A DNA stretch of 64,000 nucleotides from an uncultured Nitrospiraceae bacterium (GCA_903822005.1 CAIJNL010000005.1:20167-84166), one strand, 5' to 3'. Counted from the first letter of the stretch, positions 52,630 to 62,719 are shown. Made by a program: numbers and translations. The notes: generated by a model from the sequence alone, not told the origin.

Positions 52630-53246
52630 GGACGCACGATACGGCCGGCCGCCGACAACACATCGGCAATGTCATACATGTTGGATATTTTGCCCGCGCC
52701 GAGCCTGTCGCCGAGGTCGAAATAATTCACGCAGGTGCCGCATATCATCAATTCGACGCCTTTTCCTTCAAGCGCCCTGAGGTCATCTATAACATCCGAG
52801 CCCGAAGACACGAGCCTCACTCCCGTATTGTAGAAAATCATAACTGCCGGAGGATTATCGAGCTCTGCCGCAGTATGTATAAAAGCCTTCATCAGGATGA
52901 CGCCCAGTTCATCGTTTCCTTGCCCCATTACGTCTGATGAAATTACAAATACCGTATGTCCCGTTATCGGACCCTGTTCGTTTCCGGCAAATGCAGATTG
53001 GGTTATCACCCTGCAATCAGCCGCTTTAGGGGACTGCCGCTTCTTTATGCTTAACCTGAAAATATTGCCGGATTCCTCCATTACAACCACCATGCAGCCC
53101 GACTTCGAGGCAAAGCGCTTTACATTCTCGCATGCCGCAATGTTATCGACCAGTATAATCACCTCGTCACGGGAATCAAGCGCCTTCTTAATCAACAGGA
53201 CAGGCTGCGGACAGGCAAGGCCTTTTGCATCTACTATTTCAGGCAT
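52626..53246 (-). CDS. yedF: YedF-type sulfurtransferase-like protein
   Basis: About 206 residues. An N-terminal TusA/SirA-like domain carries the active-site CPXP motif (GLACPQPVLLIKKAL, Cys12), and a C-terminal DsrE-like domain follows (HTVFVISSDVMGQGNDELG; ELMICGTCVNYFDLGDRLG). This is the YedF family linked in other genomes to selenium metabolism. ATG 53246 has GGAGG five bases upstream; the longer frame lacks support. Selenium versus sulfur role is undecided, as no selD or selA is nearby. Confidence 0.85.
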   Translation of the reverse strand: MPEIVDAKGLACPQPVLLIKKALDSRDEVIILVDNIAACENVKRFASKSGCMVVVMEESGNIFRLSIKKRQSPKAADCRVITQSAFAGNEQGPITGHTVFVISSDVMGQGNDELGVILMKAFIHTAAELDNPPAVMIFYNTGVRLVSSGSDVIDDLRALEGKGVELMICGTCVNYFDLGDRLGAGKISNMYDIADVLSAAGRIVRP

Positions 53247-53263
53247 GGCTTCCTCCATAATTT

Positions 53264-53698
53264 TCAGTCGCAGGCAAAGAAAGTTACATATGCGCCGACC
53301 TTTGACACACCTGCATATCTGAACTTGTTGTCGAGCATTATCTTCCTGTGCCCTGATGAATCGCGCCACCCGACAAACTGTTCGTACGGTGTGCGCGAGT
53401 TCAAGCCAACGTTTTCGCCGCAACCTCTGCGCCCCGATTTCTTGTGACGAGACATAAAGTCCTGGTGGCCGAACGAGCGATTCAGGTACATCCATTCGCT
53501 GTGCCCGTGCGCCAGGGACTGCAACCTGCCATCAAACGCCAGCGGCCCAAGGCCGTTTTCCGACCGGAATTTGTTGATATGCGCCATGGTCTCTTTTTCA
53601 AACGGCGTCATTCCCGCAGCACAGGCAGAGCCGGACATAAAAAAAAGGGAAGCGCATAGAATTGCGCCCGTTAACCTTTGAGCAATCCGGAACCCCAT
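53264..53698 (-). CDS. Secreted CAP-domain (SCP/PR-1) protein
   Basis: A 144-residue precursor with a signal peptide (cleavage near ACA) and a CAP domain: HINKFRSENGLGPLAFDGRL, HGHSEWMYLNRSFGHQDF, CGENVGLN and WRDSSGHRKIMLDN. The paired histidines and GENVG are retained. Bacterial CAP proteins are extracellular with unclear roles. No strong ribosome site. It is 17 bases upstream of yedF and may be transcribed with it, though the functions appear unrelated. Confidence 0.85.
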   Translation of the reverse strand: MGFRIAQRLTGAILCASLFFMSGSACAAGMTPFEKETMAHINKFRSENGLGPLAFDGRLQSLAHGHSEWMYLNRSFGHQDFMSRHKKSGRRGCGENVGLNSRTPYEQFVGWRDSSGHRKIMLDNKFRYAGVSKVGAYVTFFACD

Positions 53699-53793
53699 GA
53701 TTAATATTTAATTGCGGTTGAGAGACGATACAGTCAATAATGGCGGAGGAATTTCAACGCCACGTCATCGGTTTAATCATCTGTTAAGCCGCG

Positions 53794-54075
53794 TTAAACA
53801 TTGTTGAGGGCATTATGAAACGGCTTGCCTATCTTGAAATGCAATGCCCTTTTGGAAGGCACCTGTACCTTTTCACCCGTTTTGGGGTTCCGCGCAGTCT
53901 TGCCGTCACGCTGCTTGAGCCTGAAATTGCCGAAGCCCCTTATCTCGATCTTCTCACCCCGTGCCAAGGCCTCTTTCATGCCGTCAAAAACGGTATCGAT
54001 TATTACCTCAACCTGCTTCTTTGTAAGCCCTTCGACCTTTTCAGTAACCTTCTCGATGAGCACCGACTTCGTCAT
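53794..54075 (-). CDS. HU/IHF-family DNA-binding protein
   Basis: A 93-residue histone-like protein: MTKSVLIEKVTEKVEGLTKK, IEIRGFGNFRLKQRDGKTAR and the arm sequence NPKTGEKVQVPSKRALHFKI. It bends DNA. Length and the RNPKTGE arm fit either HU or IHF-beta; adjacency to rpsA/cmk genes recalls ihfB (himD) in Proteobacteria. GGAGG before the ATG. It lies 121 bases after sppA. Confidence 0.92.
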   Translation of the reverse strand: MTKSVLIEKVTEKVEGLTKKQVEVIIDTVFDGMKEALARGEKIEIRGFGNFRLKQRDGKTARNPKTGEKVQVPSKRALHFKIGKPFHNALNNV

Positions 54076-54196
54076 ACCATACCTCCTGGCGATCTTGAAA
54101 TTTCATTATGCTTCCAATCTTATGCATTACTTTTGCTGCCTTCCTTCTATCTGAACCGCGGGCCTGTCTTTAAAACTTCCCCGTTTCCGCTCTTAC

Positions 54197-55051
54197 CTAT
54201 GGCATATACATATAATACATGTATTTCATATTCATATCAGGCAGCGCCCGTGAAAACTCCTCAGGCATCTGTCCTTCCAGCAGTCTCGAAAGCGCGCCCT
54301 TGGGGGCTTTAGTGACAACCTCAGGCTCCCCCTCGATGCCGGCCAATAATGCGGCTTTCTTCACGGCAAAATCGAGATCGCCAAGCTCATCCACAAGCCC
54401 GGCCTTAAGTGCCTGGCGTCCGGAGAATATCCTGCCGTCGGACATCGCGCGGACCTTTTTGACAGGCATCTTGCGGCCATCCGCAACGGCCGATATAAAC
54501 TGCTCATGCACGTCATCCATGACGCCCTGTATGATCTCGCGCTCCTCAGGCCCAATACCTCTGAAGACCGAAGCCAGGTCCTTGAGCCTGCCGCTCTTTA
54601 CCACATCGGTCTTTATACCGACCTTGTCGAGCAGACCCTTCAGGTTCGGCACGACCATAATGACGCCTATAGATCCTGTGATGGTGCCTGAATTTGCGAT
54701 TATATGATCAGCGGGTGCGGCTATATAGTATCCTCCCGAGGCGGCCACCGATCCCATTGATACAACGACCTTCTTTTTGGCCTTCGCTTTTTTTACCTGT
54801 TCGTAAATCTCCTGTGAGGCGACAACCCCGCCGCCCGGACTGTCGACCCTCAGCACTATGGCCCTGATCGAGGCGTCCTTGGCGTGTCCCTTGATCTCGT
54901 CTACCACTGTCTTTGCTTCCACTATCGGACCGGTCACGTTCACAACCGCAACCTTGCCCTTCATGCCTGCGAATAAATTAATGACAATACTCAAAATAAC
55001 AAGAGAAAGAACGAACAGCGCTGCGAATAATGCTATCCTACCCTTCTTCAT
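54197..55051 (-). CDS. sppA: Signal peptide peptidase SppA, short form
   Basis: The 284-residue protein has one N-terminal membrane helix (residues 6-28) and an S49 peptidase domain. The nucleophile is Ser105 (GSVAASGGYYIA) and the base Lys157 (KSGRLKDLAS). This is the half-length archaeal/Bacillus-type SppA, which forms a dome on the periplasmic side of the membrane and digests released signal peptides. The ATG lies within the end of rpsA (14-base overlap). Confidence 0.93.
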   Translation of the reverse strand: MKKGRIALFAALFVLSLVILSIVINLFAGMKGKVAVVNVTGPIVEAKTVVDEIKGHAKDASIRAIVLRVDSPGGGVVASQEIYEQVKKAKAKKKVVVSMGSVAASGGYYIAAPADHIIANSGTITGSIGVIMVVPNLKGLLDKVGIKTDVVKSGRLKDLASVFRGIGPEEREIIQGVMDDVHEQFISAVADGRKMPVKKVRAMSDGRIFSGRQALKAGLVDELGDLDFAVKKAALLAGIEGEPEVVTKAPKGALSRLLEGQMPEEFSRALPDMNMKYMYYMYMP

Positions 55052-56651
55052 GCGCCCTCACATTCTTCATGCTAAGCCCGATCTTGCGCTCCTCCACATT
55101 TACCTTGATGACCCTCACCCAGATCTCCTCTCCTTCGTTCAGCTCCCGCGTGGCGTCTATCTCCGACGAATAGATCAGTCCCTCCACAGAATCAGCCAGT
55201 TCGGTGAATATCCCAAAATCACTCTTGCGCAATACCTTGCCCTTGAATTCCTCGCCCAGCCTGAATTTGGCAGGTATCTCGGCCTCCCACGGATCGGGAG
55301 TTAGCTGCTTTATGCCAAGCGCCATCCGTTCACGGGCAGTATCAATGCTTACTATCACAGCCTCTATCTTCTGGCCCTTCTTAAGCAGTTCAGATGGATG
55401 CCTGATATGTTTTGTCCATGAAAGGTCGGCGATATGGATAAGTCCGTCAACACCCTCGGGCAGCCTTACAAAAACACCAAAGTCGGTTACCGTCTTTACC
55501 TTGCCTGAAATCCGCTGCCCGACCTCGTAACGCTCCCTGATCAGCTCCCACGGCTTTGGCTGGAGCTGCTTGAGACTGAGTGAAAGCCTCTTTTCGTCCT
55601 TGTTTACATTGATGACCTTGACTTCGATATTCTCGCCGATCGAAACAAATTTAGAAGGATGTCTGAGATGCGGTGACCAGTCAAGCTCGGAGATATGTAT
55701 CAGGCCTTCCAGCCCCTCCTCAACTTCAACAAATACTCCGTAGTCGGTGACATTTACGACCTTGCCGCTGATTGTCTTGCCCGGCGTATATTCCTGCTCC
55801 ACGGAAAGCCAGGGATTCGGTTTCTTCTGTTTAAAGCCGAGGGTGACCTTATGGGTTTCCGGATCGTACTTCAGCACAAGAAATTCTTTTTCATCCCCCA
55901 CAACGAAAAACTCGGCAGGATGGCTCACCCTGCCCCATGAGATATCGGATATATGCAGCAGCCCGTCTATTCCGCCCAGATCAACGAATACGCCGTAATC
56001 GGTAATGTTCTTGACCCTGCCTTTAAACAGCGCGCCTTCCTCGAGGGTCTTGAGGGTCTCTTCCCGCAGCTTCTTCGTCTCTTCCTCAATAACGGCCCGG
56101 CGTGAAACTATCAAAGACATCCCTGGTGCCGATGGCCCACCATGTGTCCTTGCGGGCACCATCTTCAGAACCCTGAGCTGCATGGTCTGCCCCTCGAACT
56201 CATCGAGGTTCCTTACCGGCTTGACATCGATCTGAGAACCCGGCAGGAAGGCCTTTATCCCCATGACGGTCATGATCAGGCCGCCCTTGGTTTTGTCCAC
56301 CACCTTGCCTTCAACGGGCCTCCCGCTCTCCATGGCGGCAGAAAGGGTCTCCCATGCGTTGATCTTCGCTGCCCGCTCCCTCGAAAGTGTTATTACGCCT
56401 TCATGGTCATTTATTCTCTCAATAAAAACATATATTTCATCGCCCGCGTTGAGCCGGCTTATCTCGTCATTGCTGAATTCTGAAGCGGCGACTGTGCCCT
56501 CGGACTTGTATCCTATGTCGACCAAAACACCGGCAGGTTTTATCGACATCACCCTGCCTTTGACCACCATGCCGCTGTGTATGCGATGGAGTGTATCGGC
56601 ATACATCTGCTCCAGTTCCCGGTCCTGATCTTCGCTGTTCTCTGAGTTCAT
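55038..56651 (-). CDS. rpsA: 30S ribosomal protein S1
   Basis: A 537-residue protein made of six S1 domains; the later ones are regular (for example ITDYGVFVDLGGIDGLLHIS, VTDYGVFVEVEEGLEGLIHI and VTDFGVFVRLPEGVDGLIHI). It binds mRNA on the 30S subunit. Six domains fit the Gram-negative form. It is separated from ispH by one base, so the whole run is one transcript. AGGAGG lies about 11 bases before ATG. Confidence 0.96.
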   Translation of the reverse strand: MNSENSEDQDRELEQMYADTLHRIHSGMVVKGRVMSIKPAGVLVDIGYKSEGTVAASEFSNDEISRLNAGDEIYVFIERINDHEGVITLSRERAAKINAWETLSAAMESGRPVEGKVVDKTKGGLIMTVMGIKAFLPGSQIDVKPVRNLDEFEGQTMQLRVLKMVPARTHGGPSAPGMSLIVSRRAVIEEETKKLREETLKTLEEGALFKGRVKNITDYGVFVDLGGIDGLLHISDISWGRVSHPAEFFVVGDEKEFLVLKYDPETHKVTLGFKQKKPNPWLSVEQEYTPGKTISGKVVNVTDYGVFVEVEEGLEGLIHISELDWSPHLRHPSKFVSIGENIEVKVINVNKDEKRLSLSLKQLQPKPWELIRERYEVGQRISGKVKTVTDFGVFVRLPEGVDGLIHIADLSWTKHIRHPSELLKKGQKIEAVIVSIDTARERMALGIKQLTPDPWEAEIPAKFRLGEEFKGKVLRKSDFGIFTELADSVEGLIYSSEIDATRELNEGEEIWVRVIKVNVEERKIGLSMKNVRAHEEG

Positions 56652-56652
56652 A

Positions 56653-57501
56653 CTATGAGCGTCCTCCTATATATCGGATTCTGTCCGCCACTTCTTCTAT
56701 TATCCAGTCAGGGGTGGATGCCCCGGCCGTTATGCCGACCTTCTTAACGTCCTTAAACCACTCTTTTCTTATCTCTTTGGCCGTCTCAATGTGATAGGTA
56801 GGCACAGACATCGATATGCAGAACTTTGCGAGCTGCGTGGTATTGGCGCTGTTCTTGCCGCCGACTACTAACACAGCGTCAACTCCTTTTGCTATACGCT
56901 TGGTTTCCTTTAGTCTCAGTGCAGTTGAATTGCATATGGTATTGAAAACCTTAAGTTCCTTGACCTGATCTATGGACTCGCCTACAAACCTCTTGAGCAC
57001 AGAGATCGGCTGGGTTGTCTGCACAACAACACCGACCCTGCTCCTGAGTTTCGGCAGCGGGTCTTCTTTGCTTATTACTATGCAGTCAGGGCCGGCATAG
57101 CTCATGAGGCCCATCACCTCGGGATGTTCCCTGTCGCCGATGATTACAACCTGATAACCTTCTTTTCTCAGAAGACCGGCAAAACGCTGTGCTTTTTTAA
57201 CAAAAGGGCATGTAGCATCTATGACATTATAACTCTTGTTCCCGAGCCGGGCGGACATCTCGTTTGTGACGCCGTGGGTCCTGACAATAAGGGTCTTTAT
57301 TTTACGGTTGTCTATTGACTGGATGGGCGCGACGCCCTCTGACCTCAGCTTCTCTATTACCTGCGGATTGTGAATTATCGGGCCGAGCGTATATACATGC
57401 CTGCTTTTTTTGGCAGCATCAAATGCGATGTCTACCGCCCTTTTTACGCCGAAACAGAAACCGGCCCGCGTAGCTGTGACAATCTTGATCCTGTCCGCCA
57501 A
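56653..57501 (-). CDS. ispH: 4-hydroxy-3-methylbut-2-enyl diphosphate reductase
   Basis: The 282-residue IspH (LytB) has the three cluster cysteines Cys16 (GFCFGV), Cys98 (DATCPF) and Cys190 (NTICNST), plus conserved HNPQVI, THGV and EHPEV. It performs the last step of the MEP isoprenoid pathway. The start is TTG at 57501 with AGAGGTG upstream. Position between cmk and rpsA occurs in several anaerobic lineages. Confidence 0.96.
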   Translation of the reverse strand: MADRIKIVTATRAGFCFGVKRAVDIAFDAAKKSRHVYTLGPIIHNPQVIEKLRSEGVAPIQSIDNRKIKTLIVRTHGVTNEMSARLGNKSYNVIDATCPFVKKAQRFAGLLRKEGYQVVIIGDREHPEVMGLMSYAGPDCIVISKEDPLPKLRSRVGVVVQTTQPISVLKRFVGESIDQVKELKVFNTICNSTALRLKETKRIAKGVDAVLVVGGKNSANTTQLAKFCISMSVPTYHIETAKEIRKEWFKDVKKVGITAGASTPDWIIEEVADRIRYIGGRS

Positions 57502-57587
57502 AAAGCACCTCTGTGATGAAGCCTTTTATTGCCGCAACCAACAAAACGGAATCAGATACATAGGATACAGAATTTTGCATATATATT

Positions 57588-58247
57588 TCAAGGATATATC
57601 CTTCCTGCCTCCAACAATATGGCCGCAACGACATCTTCGAGCGGCATATCGGTCGAATCTATATATGTTGCGTCATCAGCCTTTTTCAAAGGTGCAAGTT
57701 CGCGGTTGCTGTCGCGGAAATCCCTTTCCCGCACATCCCTTATCGCCTCTTCCATCGTTATCGGCATGCCCTTTTCAGCGAGCTGGGAATATCGCCTCCG
57801 GGCCCTGCCTTCCCGGGAAGCATCCAGGTATATCTTCACTCCGGCGTCAGGGAATACGACAGTGGCCATGTCTCTTCCTTCGGCCACCACATCATAATAA
57901 CGTCCCGCGTCCCTCTGCAGTTTAAGAAGACTGTCCCTCACCGGCTTTTTTGCTGAAAAAACTGATGCGTTATGTCCGGCTTCAGGAGTCCTGATAGTGT
58001 CCGAGACGTCTTCGCCATTCAGGAATACCCGTTCCTTCTCAAGCTTTATCTCAGCATCTTTTACGGCCTCCGATATCGCCTCTTCAGAATCTTCGGGCAT
58101 TTTCCCTTTCCTGACAAGATGCAGCGCCAGGGCACGGTACAGTGCTCCGGTGTCGAGATACTGGAACCCGAGCCTCTCTGCAACAAGCCGCGAAACCGTG
58201 CTTTTGCCCGCTCCGGAAGGCCCGTCTATAACAACGATCCTGGCCAA
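57588..58247 (-). CDS. cmk: Cytidylate kinase
   Basis: A 219-residue CMP kinase: P-loop GPSGAGKST at 9-17, YLDTGALYRALALH, and EGRDMATVVFPDAGVKIYLD. It phosphorylates CMP and dCMP. The start is TTG at 58247 with GGAGG seven bases upstream, two bases after aroA. cmk next to aroA and rpsA is an ancient gene order. Confidence 0.96.
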   Translation of the reverse strand: MARIVVIDGPSGAGKSTVSRLVAERLGFQYLDTGALYRALALHLVRKGKMPEDSEEAISEAVKDAEIKLEKERVFLNGEDVSDTIRTPEAGHNASVFSAKKPVRDSLLKLQRDAGRYYDVVAEGRDMATVVFPDAGVKIYLDASREGRARRRYSQLAEKGMPITMEEAIRDVRERDFRDSNRELAPLKKADDATYIDSTDMPLEDVVAAILLEAGRIYP

Positions 58248-58249
58248 AC

Positions 58250-59542
58250 TTAAACCTCCAGCGCCCTGAGTTTGTCGTAAAAGCCGGGGAAAGATATGTC
58301 TACGCAGGAAGCAGCGTTTACCTTCATATTGCCCCGTGAGACAAGCCCTGCTATTGACAGCGACATGGCTATCCTGTGATCGCCGTAGCTCTCAACATCA
58401 GTGCCAATAAATACTGATCCGCCTGTAATATCAATGCCGTCCGGGTACTCCCTGACTGTCAGGCCAATTTTTGTCAGCTCGGCTGCCATTGCCTTTATCC
58501 TGTCAGATTCCTTGACCCTCAGCTCCTCTGCGCCCCTGATTTCGGTCGTACCTTCGGCAAGGCCGGCAAGTATGCATATGATCGGGAATTCGTCTATCAA
58601 AGAGGGCACCTGGTCCGGACCGATCTTCACAGCCTTCAGATTTCCGGCAGTCGAGCATATCAGATCGGCAATCGGCTCTCCTGAGACCTCTTTTCGGTTC
58701 TCGACCTTCACTGACGCGCCCATTCCGTCCAGGACCTGAAGCAGCCCTGTCCGGCCGGGGTTGATGCCGACACCCCTGATAATAATTTCGGAGTTCGGAA
58801 CGATCAGCGCGGCAGCTATAAAAAAAGCTGCTGAGGAAAAATCACCCGGCACCTGAAGATCGATCGCATTCAGCCTGGGATTGCCCCTGATATGAACGGC
58901 AAGCCCTTCCACTTTAATGTCAGCCCCCATGGCCGCGAGCATCCTCTCGGTATGATCTCTCGATTTACGGGGCTCGACAATCACGGTTGTACCTTCAGCA
59001 TACAGGCCGGCAAGTATCAGGCATGACTTCACCTGCGCTGAAGCTATAGGCATTTTGTAATCCATTGGTTTAAGGCTGCCACCGCATATCGCCAAAGGGG
59101 GATACTGGCCTCCCTTTCTCGCGGTTATCAGGGCGCCCATTTTTTTTAGCGGGTCCATGACGCGTGCCATCGGCCTCTGCCTCAGCGATTCATCACCCGT
59201 AAGCACAGTGAAAAAATCGTTGCCCGCAAGCATGCCTGATATCAGACGGATGGTGGTCCCCGAGTTGCCGCAGTCGATTACATCAGATGGCTCCGAAAAA
59301 CCCCGGAGCCCCTTTCCGTCTATCACCACCTCGCCCGAGGCGTTTTCCGTCACGGCGATGCCCAGCATCCTGAATGCCCTTACGGTACTCAAAGGATCTT
59401 CGGCCCGCAGGAAATTCTTGACTACGCTCCTGCCTTCAGCCATGGAAGCAAACATGACCGCGCGATGCGAGATGGATTTATCGGGAGCGGGTATTATCTC
59501 TCCCCTCAGTCCCTTTGATTTTGCAAGCTCGACTGTTTTCAT
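58250..59542 (-). CDS. aroA: 3-phosphoshikimate 1-carboxyvinyltransferase
   Basis: The 430-residue EPSP synthase has IIPAPDKSISHRAVMFASMA, DCGNSGTTIRLISGMLAG, LRQRPMARV and the late catalytic region PSLIDEFPIICILAGLAEG with RVKESDRI. It joins PEP to shikimate 3-phosphate. The glycine-rich LISGMLAG segment is close to the class with Ala at the classical glyphosate position, but the class is uncertain. TAATG overlap with tyrA. Confidence 0.96.
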   Translation of the reverse strand: MKTVELAKSKGLRGEIIPAPDKSISHRAVMFASMAEGRSVVKNFLRAEDPLSTVRAFRMLGIAVTENASGEVVIDGKGLRGFSEPSDVIDCGNSGTTIRLISGMLAGNDFFTVLTGDESLRQRPMARVMDPLKKMGALITARKGGQYPPLAICGGSLKPMDYKMPIASAQVKSCLILAGLYAEGTTVIVEPRKSRDHTERMLAAMGADIKVEGLAVHIRGNPRLNAIDLQVPGDFSSAAFFIAAALIVPNSEIIIRGVGINPGRTGLLQVLDGMGASVKVENRKEVSGEPIADLICSTAGNLKAVKIGPDQVPSLIDEFPIICILAGLAEGTTEIRGAEELRVKESDRIKAMAAELTKIGLTVREYPDGIDITGGSVFIGTDVESYGDHRIAMSLSIAGLVSRGNMKVNAASCVDISFPGFYDKLRALEV

Positions 59543-60405
59543 TATTTATTCATCCTGAGCCGGAGTTTCTGTGCCCGGCTGAATTCCTTTTCTAGCCATT
59601 CCCAGTCCTGGTCTTCAACGCACCGCGATATCCTTTCGAGGTTGTCCCTGAAGACATCCAGCACATTCAGCAAATTCTCCCTGTTGAACCTGGATATGTC
59701 CCGCCACAATTCGGGCGAACTCATGGCTATCCTGGTGCTGTCCCTGAACCCCCCTCCGCTGTAGTCAATGCGGTCGGGATCGATGCTGTCAACGGTATTC
59801 ACAAGCGCGTAGGCTATAAGATGGGGCAGATGGCTGACCAGCGCAAAGACATCGTCATGCAGAAACGGGTCCATCATCTCGACCCTGCAGTCAATCAGTC
59901 TCCAGATGGAGCTTATTATGTCGAGCGCGTCCCCGTCGGACTGTGCGGTCGGCGTGATAATACAGCGTGCCCCGATGAAAAGGTCTTTCCTCGCCTCGTC
60001 GATCCCCGACTTGTCCCCGCCCGCTATCGGATGAGACCCAATAAAGCGGACGCCCTCGGGCATAAGGGATTCAATCTCGGCCACCATGCGGCCTTTCACG
60101 CTCCCGACATCGGTGACTAACGCGCCTTTTTTAAGCGCGTGCTGTATTGTAGATACTGCTTCGGTAAACATGCCTACGGGCGTACAAAGAACAACGAGGT
60201 CTGCGTCCTCAACAGAGGCCGCGGCATCGATGCGGTATTCGTCGATAATGCCGGCCTCTTTAGCGCGCTGCAGGTTTTCAGGCTTCCGGCCGTAACCGGT
60301 AATCCTTCCGCTGAGGCCTTTGTCACGCAGGGCAAGGCTCAGTGACGCCCCCAAAAGGCCGACACCTATTATAGTTACCCTGTCAAAATGCGGCACCTGC
60401 GCCAT
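59542..60405 (-). CDS. tyrA: Prephenate dehydrogenase
   Basis: About 287 residues: the NAD-binding IIGVGLLGASLSLALRDKG at the start, then VTDVGSVKGRM, GSHPIAGGDKSGID and a helical dimerisation domain with SHLPHLIAYAL. It oxidatively decarboxylates prephenate toward tyrosine. No ACT or chorismate mutase domain is fused. ATG 60405 is preferred over the TTG just before it. The stop overlaps the aroA start by one base. Confidence 0.94.
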   Translation of the reverse strand: MAQVPHFDRVTIIGVGLLGASLSLALRDKGLSGRITGYGRKPENLQRAKEAGIIDEYRIDAAASVEDADLVVLCTPVGMFTEAVSTIQHALKKGALVTDVGSVKGRMVAEIESLMPEGVRFIGSHPIAGGDKSGIDEARKDLFIGARCIITPTAQSDGDALDIISSIWRLIDCRVEMMDPFLHDDVFALVSHLPHLIAYALVNTVDSIDPDRIDYSGGGFRDSTRIAMSSPELWRDISRFNRENLLNVLDVFRDNLERISRCVEDQDWEWLEKEFSRAQKLRLRMNK

Positions 60406-60424
60406 CAATCTCTCTTTTTATGAA

Positions 60425-61450
60425 TTAAATTTCCCTGCCCACTGCCTGTGCAACCCGCTTCAGGTCATCCATCAACTGAGTGAACATCTCGGGTCTCAAC
60501 GACTGCTCTCCGTCAGAGAAGGCCTCTTCCGGATTAGTATGCACCTCGATGATGAGCGCGTCCGCGCCCACTGCGACGGCGGCCCTTGACATCGGCGCGA
60601 CAAGGTCCCATTTCCCGACCCCGTGGCTGGGATCTACCACAACCGGCAGATGCGTGAGCTGTTTCAGCAGCGGCACCGCGCTAAGGTCAAGTGTGTTTCT
60701 GGTAGCGGTCTCAAAGGTCCTTATGCCCCGCTCGCAAAGCATTACGTTATGATTGCCTCTGGACATTATGTACTCGGCCGACATGAGCCATTCCTTGATC
60801 GTGGCAGACAGCCCTCGCTTGAGGAGCACCGGCTTGTTCACCGAGCCGACCTCAAGAAGAAGCCGGAAGTTCTGCATGTTCCTGGTTCCGATCTGTATTA
60901 TGTCCGTATATTCGCATATGACTTCGAGGTCCCTCGGGTCCATTACTTCTGTAATAATCGGCAGTCCGGTCTTTTTCTTGGCCTCGGCAAGATACTTTAA
61001 CCCCTCTTCGCCAAGACCCTGAAAGGCATAGGGTGAGGTGCGCGGCTTGAAGGCGCCGCCCCTTAATATGGTTGCACCCGCTGACTTCACCTTTTCAGCT
61101 ATGCTGACTATATTCGACCTGTTTTCGACTGAACAGGGGCCTGCCATCACCTGGATCTTGTTGCCGCCTATGATTACGCCGTCGACATCTATAAGAGTAG
61201 GCGTCTTCTTAAAGTCCCGGCTCGCAAGTTTATACGGCTTCAGGATGCGCAGAACATTTTCGACGCCGGGCATCGCCTTTATCGCATGCTCTTCGTCATC
61301 CGTCACCTTCGAGGTATCGCCGATCACGCCGATGATCGTTCTCTCTGTGCCTCTGGAGATATTGGCAGAAAGGCCCTTGCTCTCGAGCTTCTTGAGTATA
61401 TGTCTTATATTTTCTTCCGGTGTATCAGGCTGAATGACAATAATATCCAT
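60425..61450 (-). CDS. aroF: DAHP synthase, type I-beta with N-terminal regulatory domain
   Basis: The 341-residue protein has a 60-70 residue ferredoxin-like N-terminal domain ([20 protein letters not shown]) fused to the I-beta catalytic barrel ([52 protein letters not shown]). It condenses PEP and erythrose 4-phosphate, the entry step. As in Thermotoga, the extra domain probably gives feedback inhibition by Phe or Tyr. GGAGG five bases before ATG. Confidence 0.95.
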   Translation of the reverse strand: MDIIVIQPDTPEENIRHILKKLESKGLSANISRGTERTIIGVIGDTSKVTDDEEHAIKAMPGVENVLRILKPYKLASRDFKKTPTLIDVDGVIIGGNKIQVMAGPCSVENRSNIVSIAEKVKSAGATILRGGAFKPRTSPYAFQGLGEEGLKYLAEAKKKTGLPIITEVMDPRDLEVICEYTDIIQIGTRNMQNFRLLLEVGSVNKPVLLKRGLSATIKEWLMSAEYIMSRGNHNVMLCERGIRTFETATRNTLDLSAVPLLKQLTHLPVVVDPSHGVGKWDLVAPMSRAAVAVGADALIIEVHTNPEEAFSDGEQSLRPEMFTQLMDDLKRVAQAVGREI

Positions 61451-61540
61451 AAAATCCTCCAGTAATAGTCAACGAGCAGATTACTTATCTGAGCAACCTG
61501 GGACCGCTATCAACGGACTTCCACCAATTTGCTTTTCAAC

Positions 61541-62638
61541 TCATAAACTTTTTTTCAGCGCCTCTATGAAGCGCCTGTTCTCACTGTCAAGACCGATAGT
61601 TACCCTTATCTCCTTTGGTCCGACAGGTCTTACTATGACCCCCTGCTTCAGAAGAGAATCGAACAGACTGTTTGAGTCTCTGTCCAACGGCATATAAATA
61701 AAATTGGCCTCGGTAGGCACATATTTAAGACCGAGCGCCGAGAGTTCCTTGTAAAGATATTTCTTTCCCTCTTCATTAATGCCGATCGAATTTCGGAGAT
61801 GAGCTTCGTCCCCAAGAGCTGCCCGTGCGGCCTCCTGGGCAAGACTGTTATTGTTGAAAGGCTCTCTTAGCCTGTTCATGTCCTCTATGATCTCTTTCTT
61901 AGCGATACCATAACCTATCCTCATGGCTGCCAGCCCATACGCCTTGGAAAAGGTCCTCAACAGGAGAATGTCCCTGCCTTCTGCGAAATATGAGTGCAGG
62001 GTGTCAGGATATTCAGGGTCTGAAGCATATTCCAAATATGCTTCATCAATCACGACAAGCACGCCGTCAGGCACCCGTTTCATGAATGCGTCGAACTCGG
62101 CCTTGCGGTTAATCGTACCCGTAGGGTTGTTGGGATTGGCAATAAATACTATCTTAGTTTTGGTTGTTATGGCATCAGCCATTGCCGAAAGGTCGTGTCT
62201 GTATTCAGTAAGCCCGACCTCGCGCGCTACGCCCCCTATGGCTTTGACAGCCATGGAATAGACCACAAACGAAGGCGTTGCCATGACCGCCTCATCGCCC
62301 GGTCCCACATAGGTCCTCGCCACTATATCCAGGAGCTCGTTTGAACCATTGCCCAGGATGAAATTGCCGGGGTCAAGGTCAAGCCCGCGGCCCGAGAGCT
62401 TTTCTGAAAGTGCCTGCTTCAGGTAATAACTGCTTCCATCCGGATAGCGGCACAACTCGGAACTCTGTGAGAGAAAATCGTTAATCGCGGCAACCGCTTT
62501 AGGCGAAGGCCCCGCAGGGTTTTCGTTAGAGGCCAGTTTGACGCATCCGCTTATGCCAAGCTCCCTTTCAAGCTCCTTTACGGGTTTGCCGGGCACGTAC
62601 GGTTTAATCTGCTTAACACATTCAAGAGGTTTAATCAT
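61541..62638 (-). CDS. hisC: Histidinol-phosphate/aromatic aminotransferase
   Basis: A PLP fold-type I aminotransferase of about 365 residues: LASNENPAGPSPKAVAAIND, FIANPNNPTGTINRKAEFDA, DEAYLEYA and the PLP lysine in LLRTFSKAYGLAAMRIGYG. By sequence it is HisC; in this operon it most likely transaminates prephenate-derived keto acids as well. ATG 62638 has AAGGAG six bases upstream. Confidence 0.92.
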   Translation of the reverse strand: MIKPLECVKQIKPYVPGKPVKELERELGISGCVKLASNENPAGPSPKAVAAINDFLSQSSELCRYPDGSSYYLKQALSEKLSGRGLDLDPGNFILGNGSNELLDIVARTYVGPGDEAVMATPSFVVYSMAVKAIGGVAREVGLTEYRHDLSAMADAITTKTKIVFIANPNNPTGTINRKAEFDAFMKRVPDGVLVVIDEAYLEYASDPEYPDTLHSYFAEGRDILLLRTFSKAYGLAAMRIGYGIAKKEIIEDMNRLREPFNNNSLAQEAARAALGDEAHLRNSIGINEEGKKYLYKELSALGLKYVPTEANFIYMPLDRDSNSLFDSLLKQGVIVRPVGPKEIRVTIGLDSENRRFIEALKKSL

Positions 62639-62719
62639 CAATAACTCCTTTGAGTCTATCAGCAAACGGGCAAGAAAAATCATACCCGCTCATCTGCCTT
62701 TTATACGGGGCCTGGAGAC

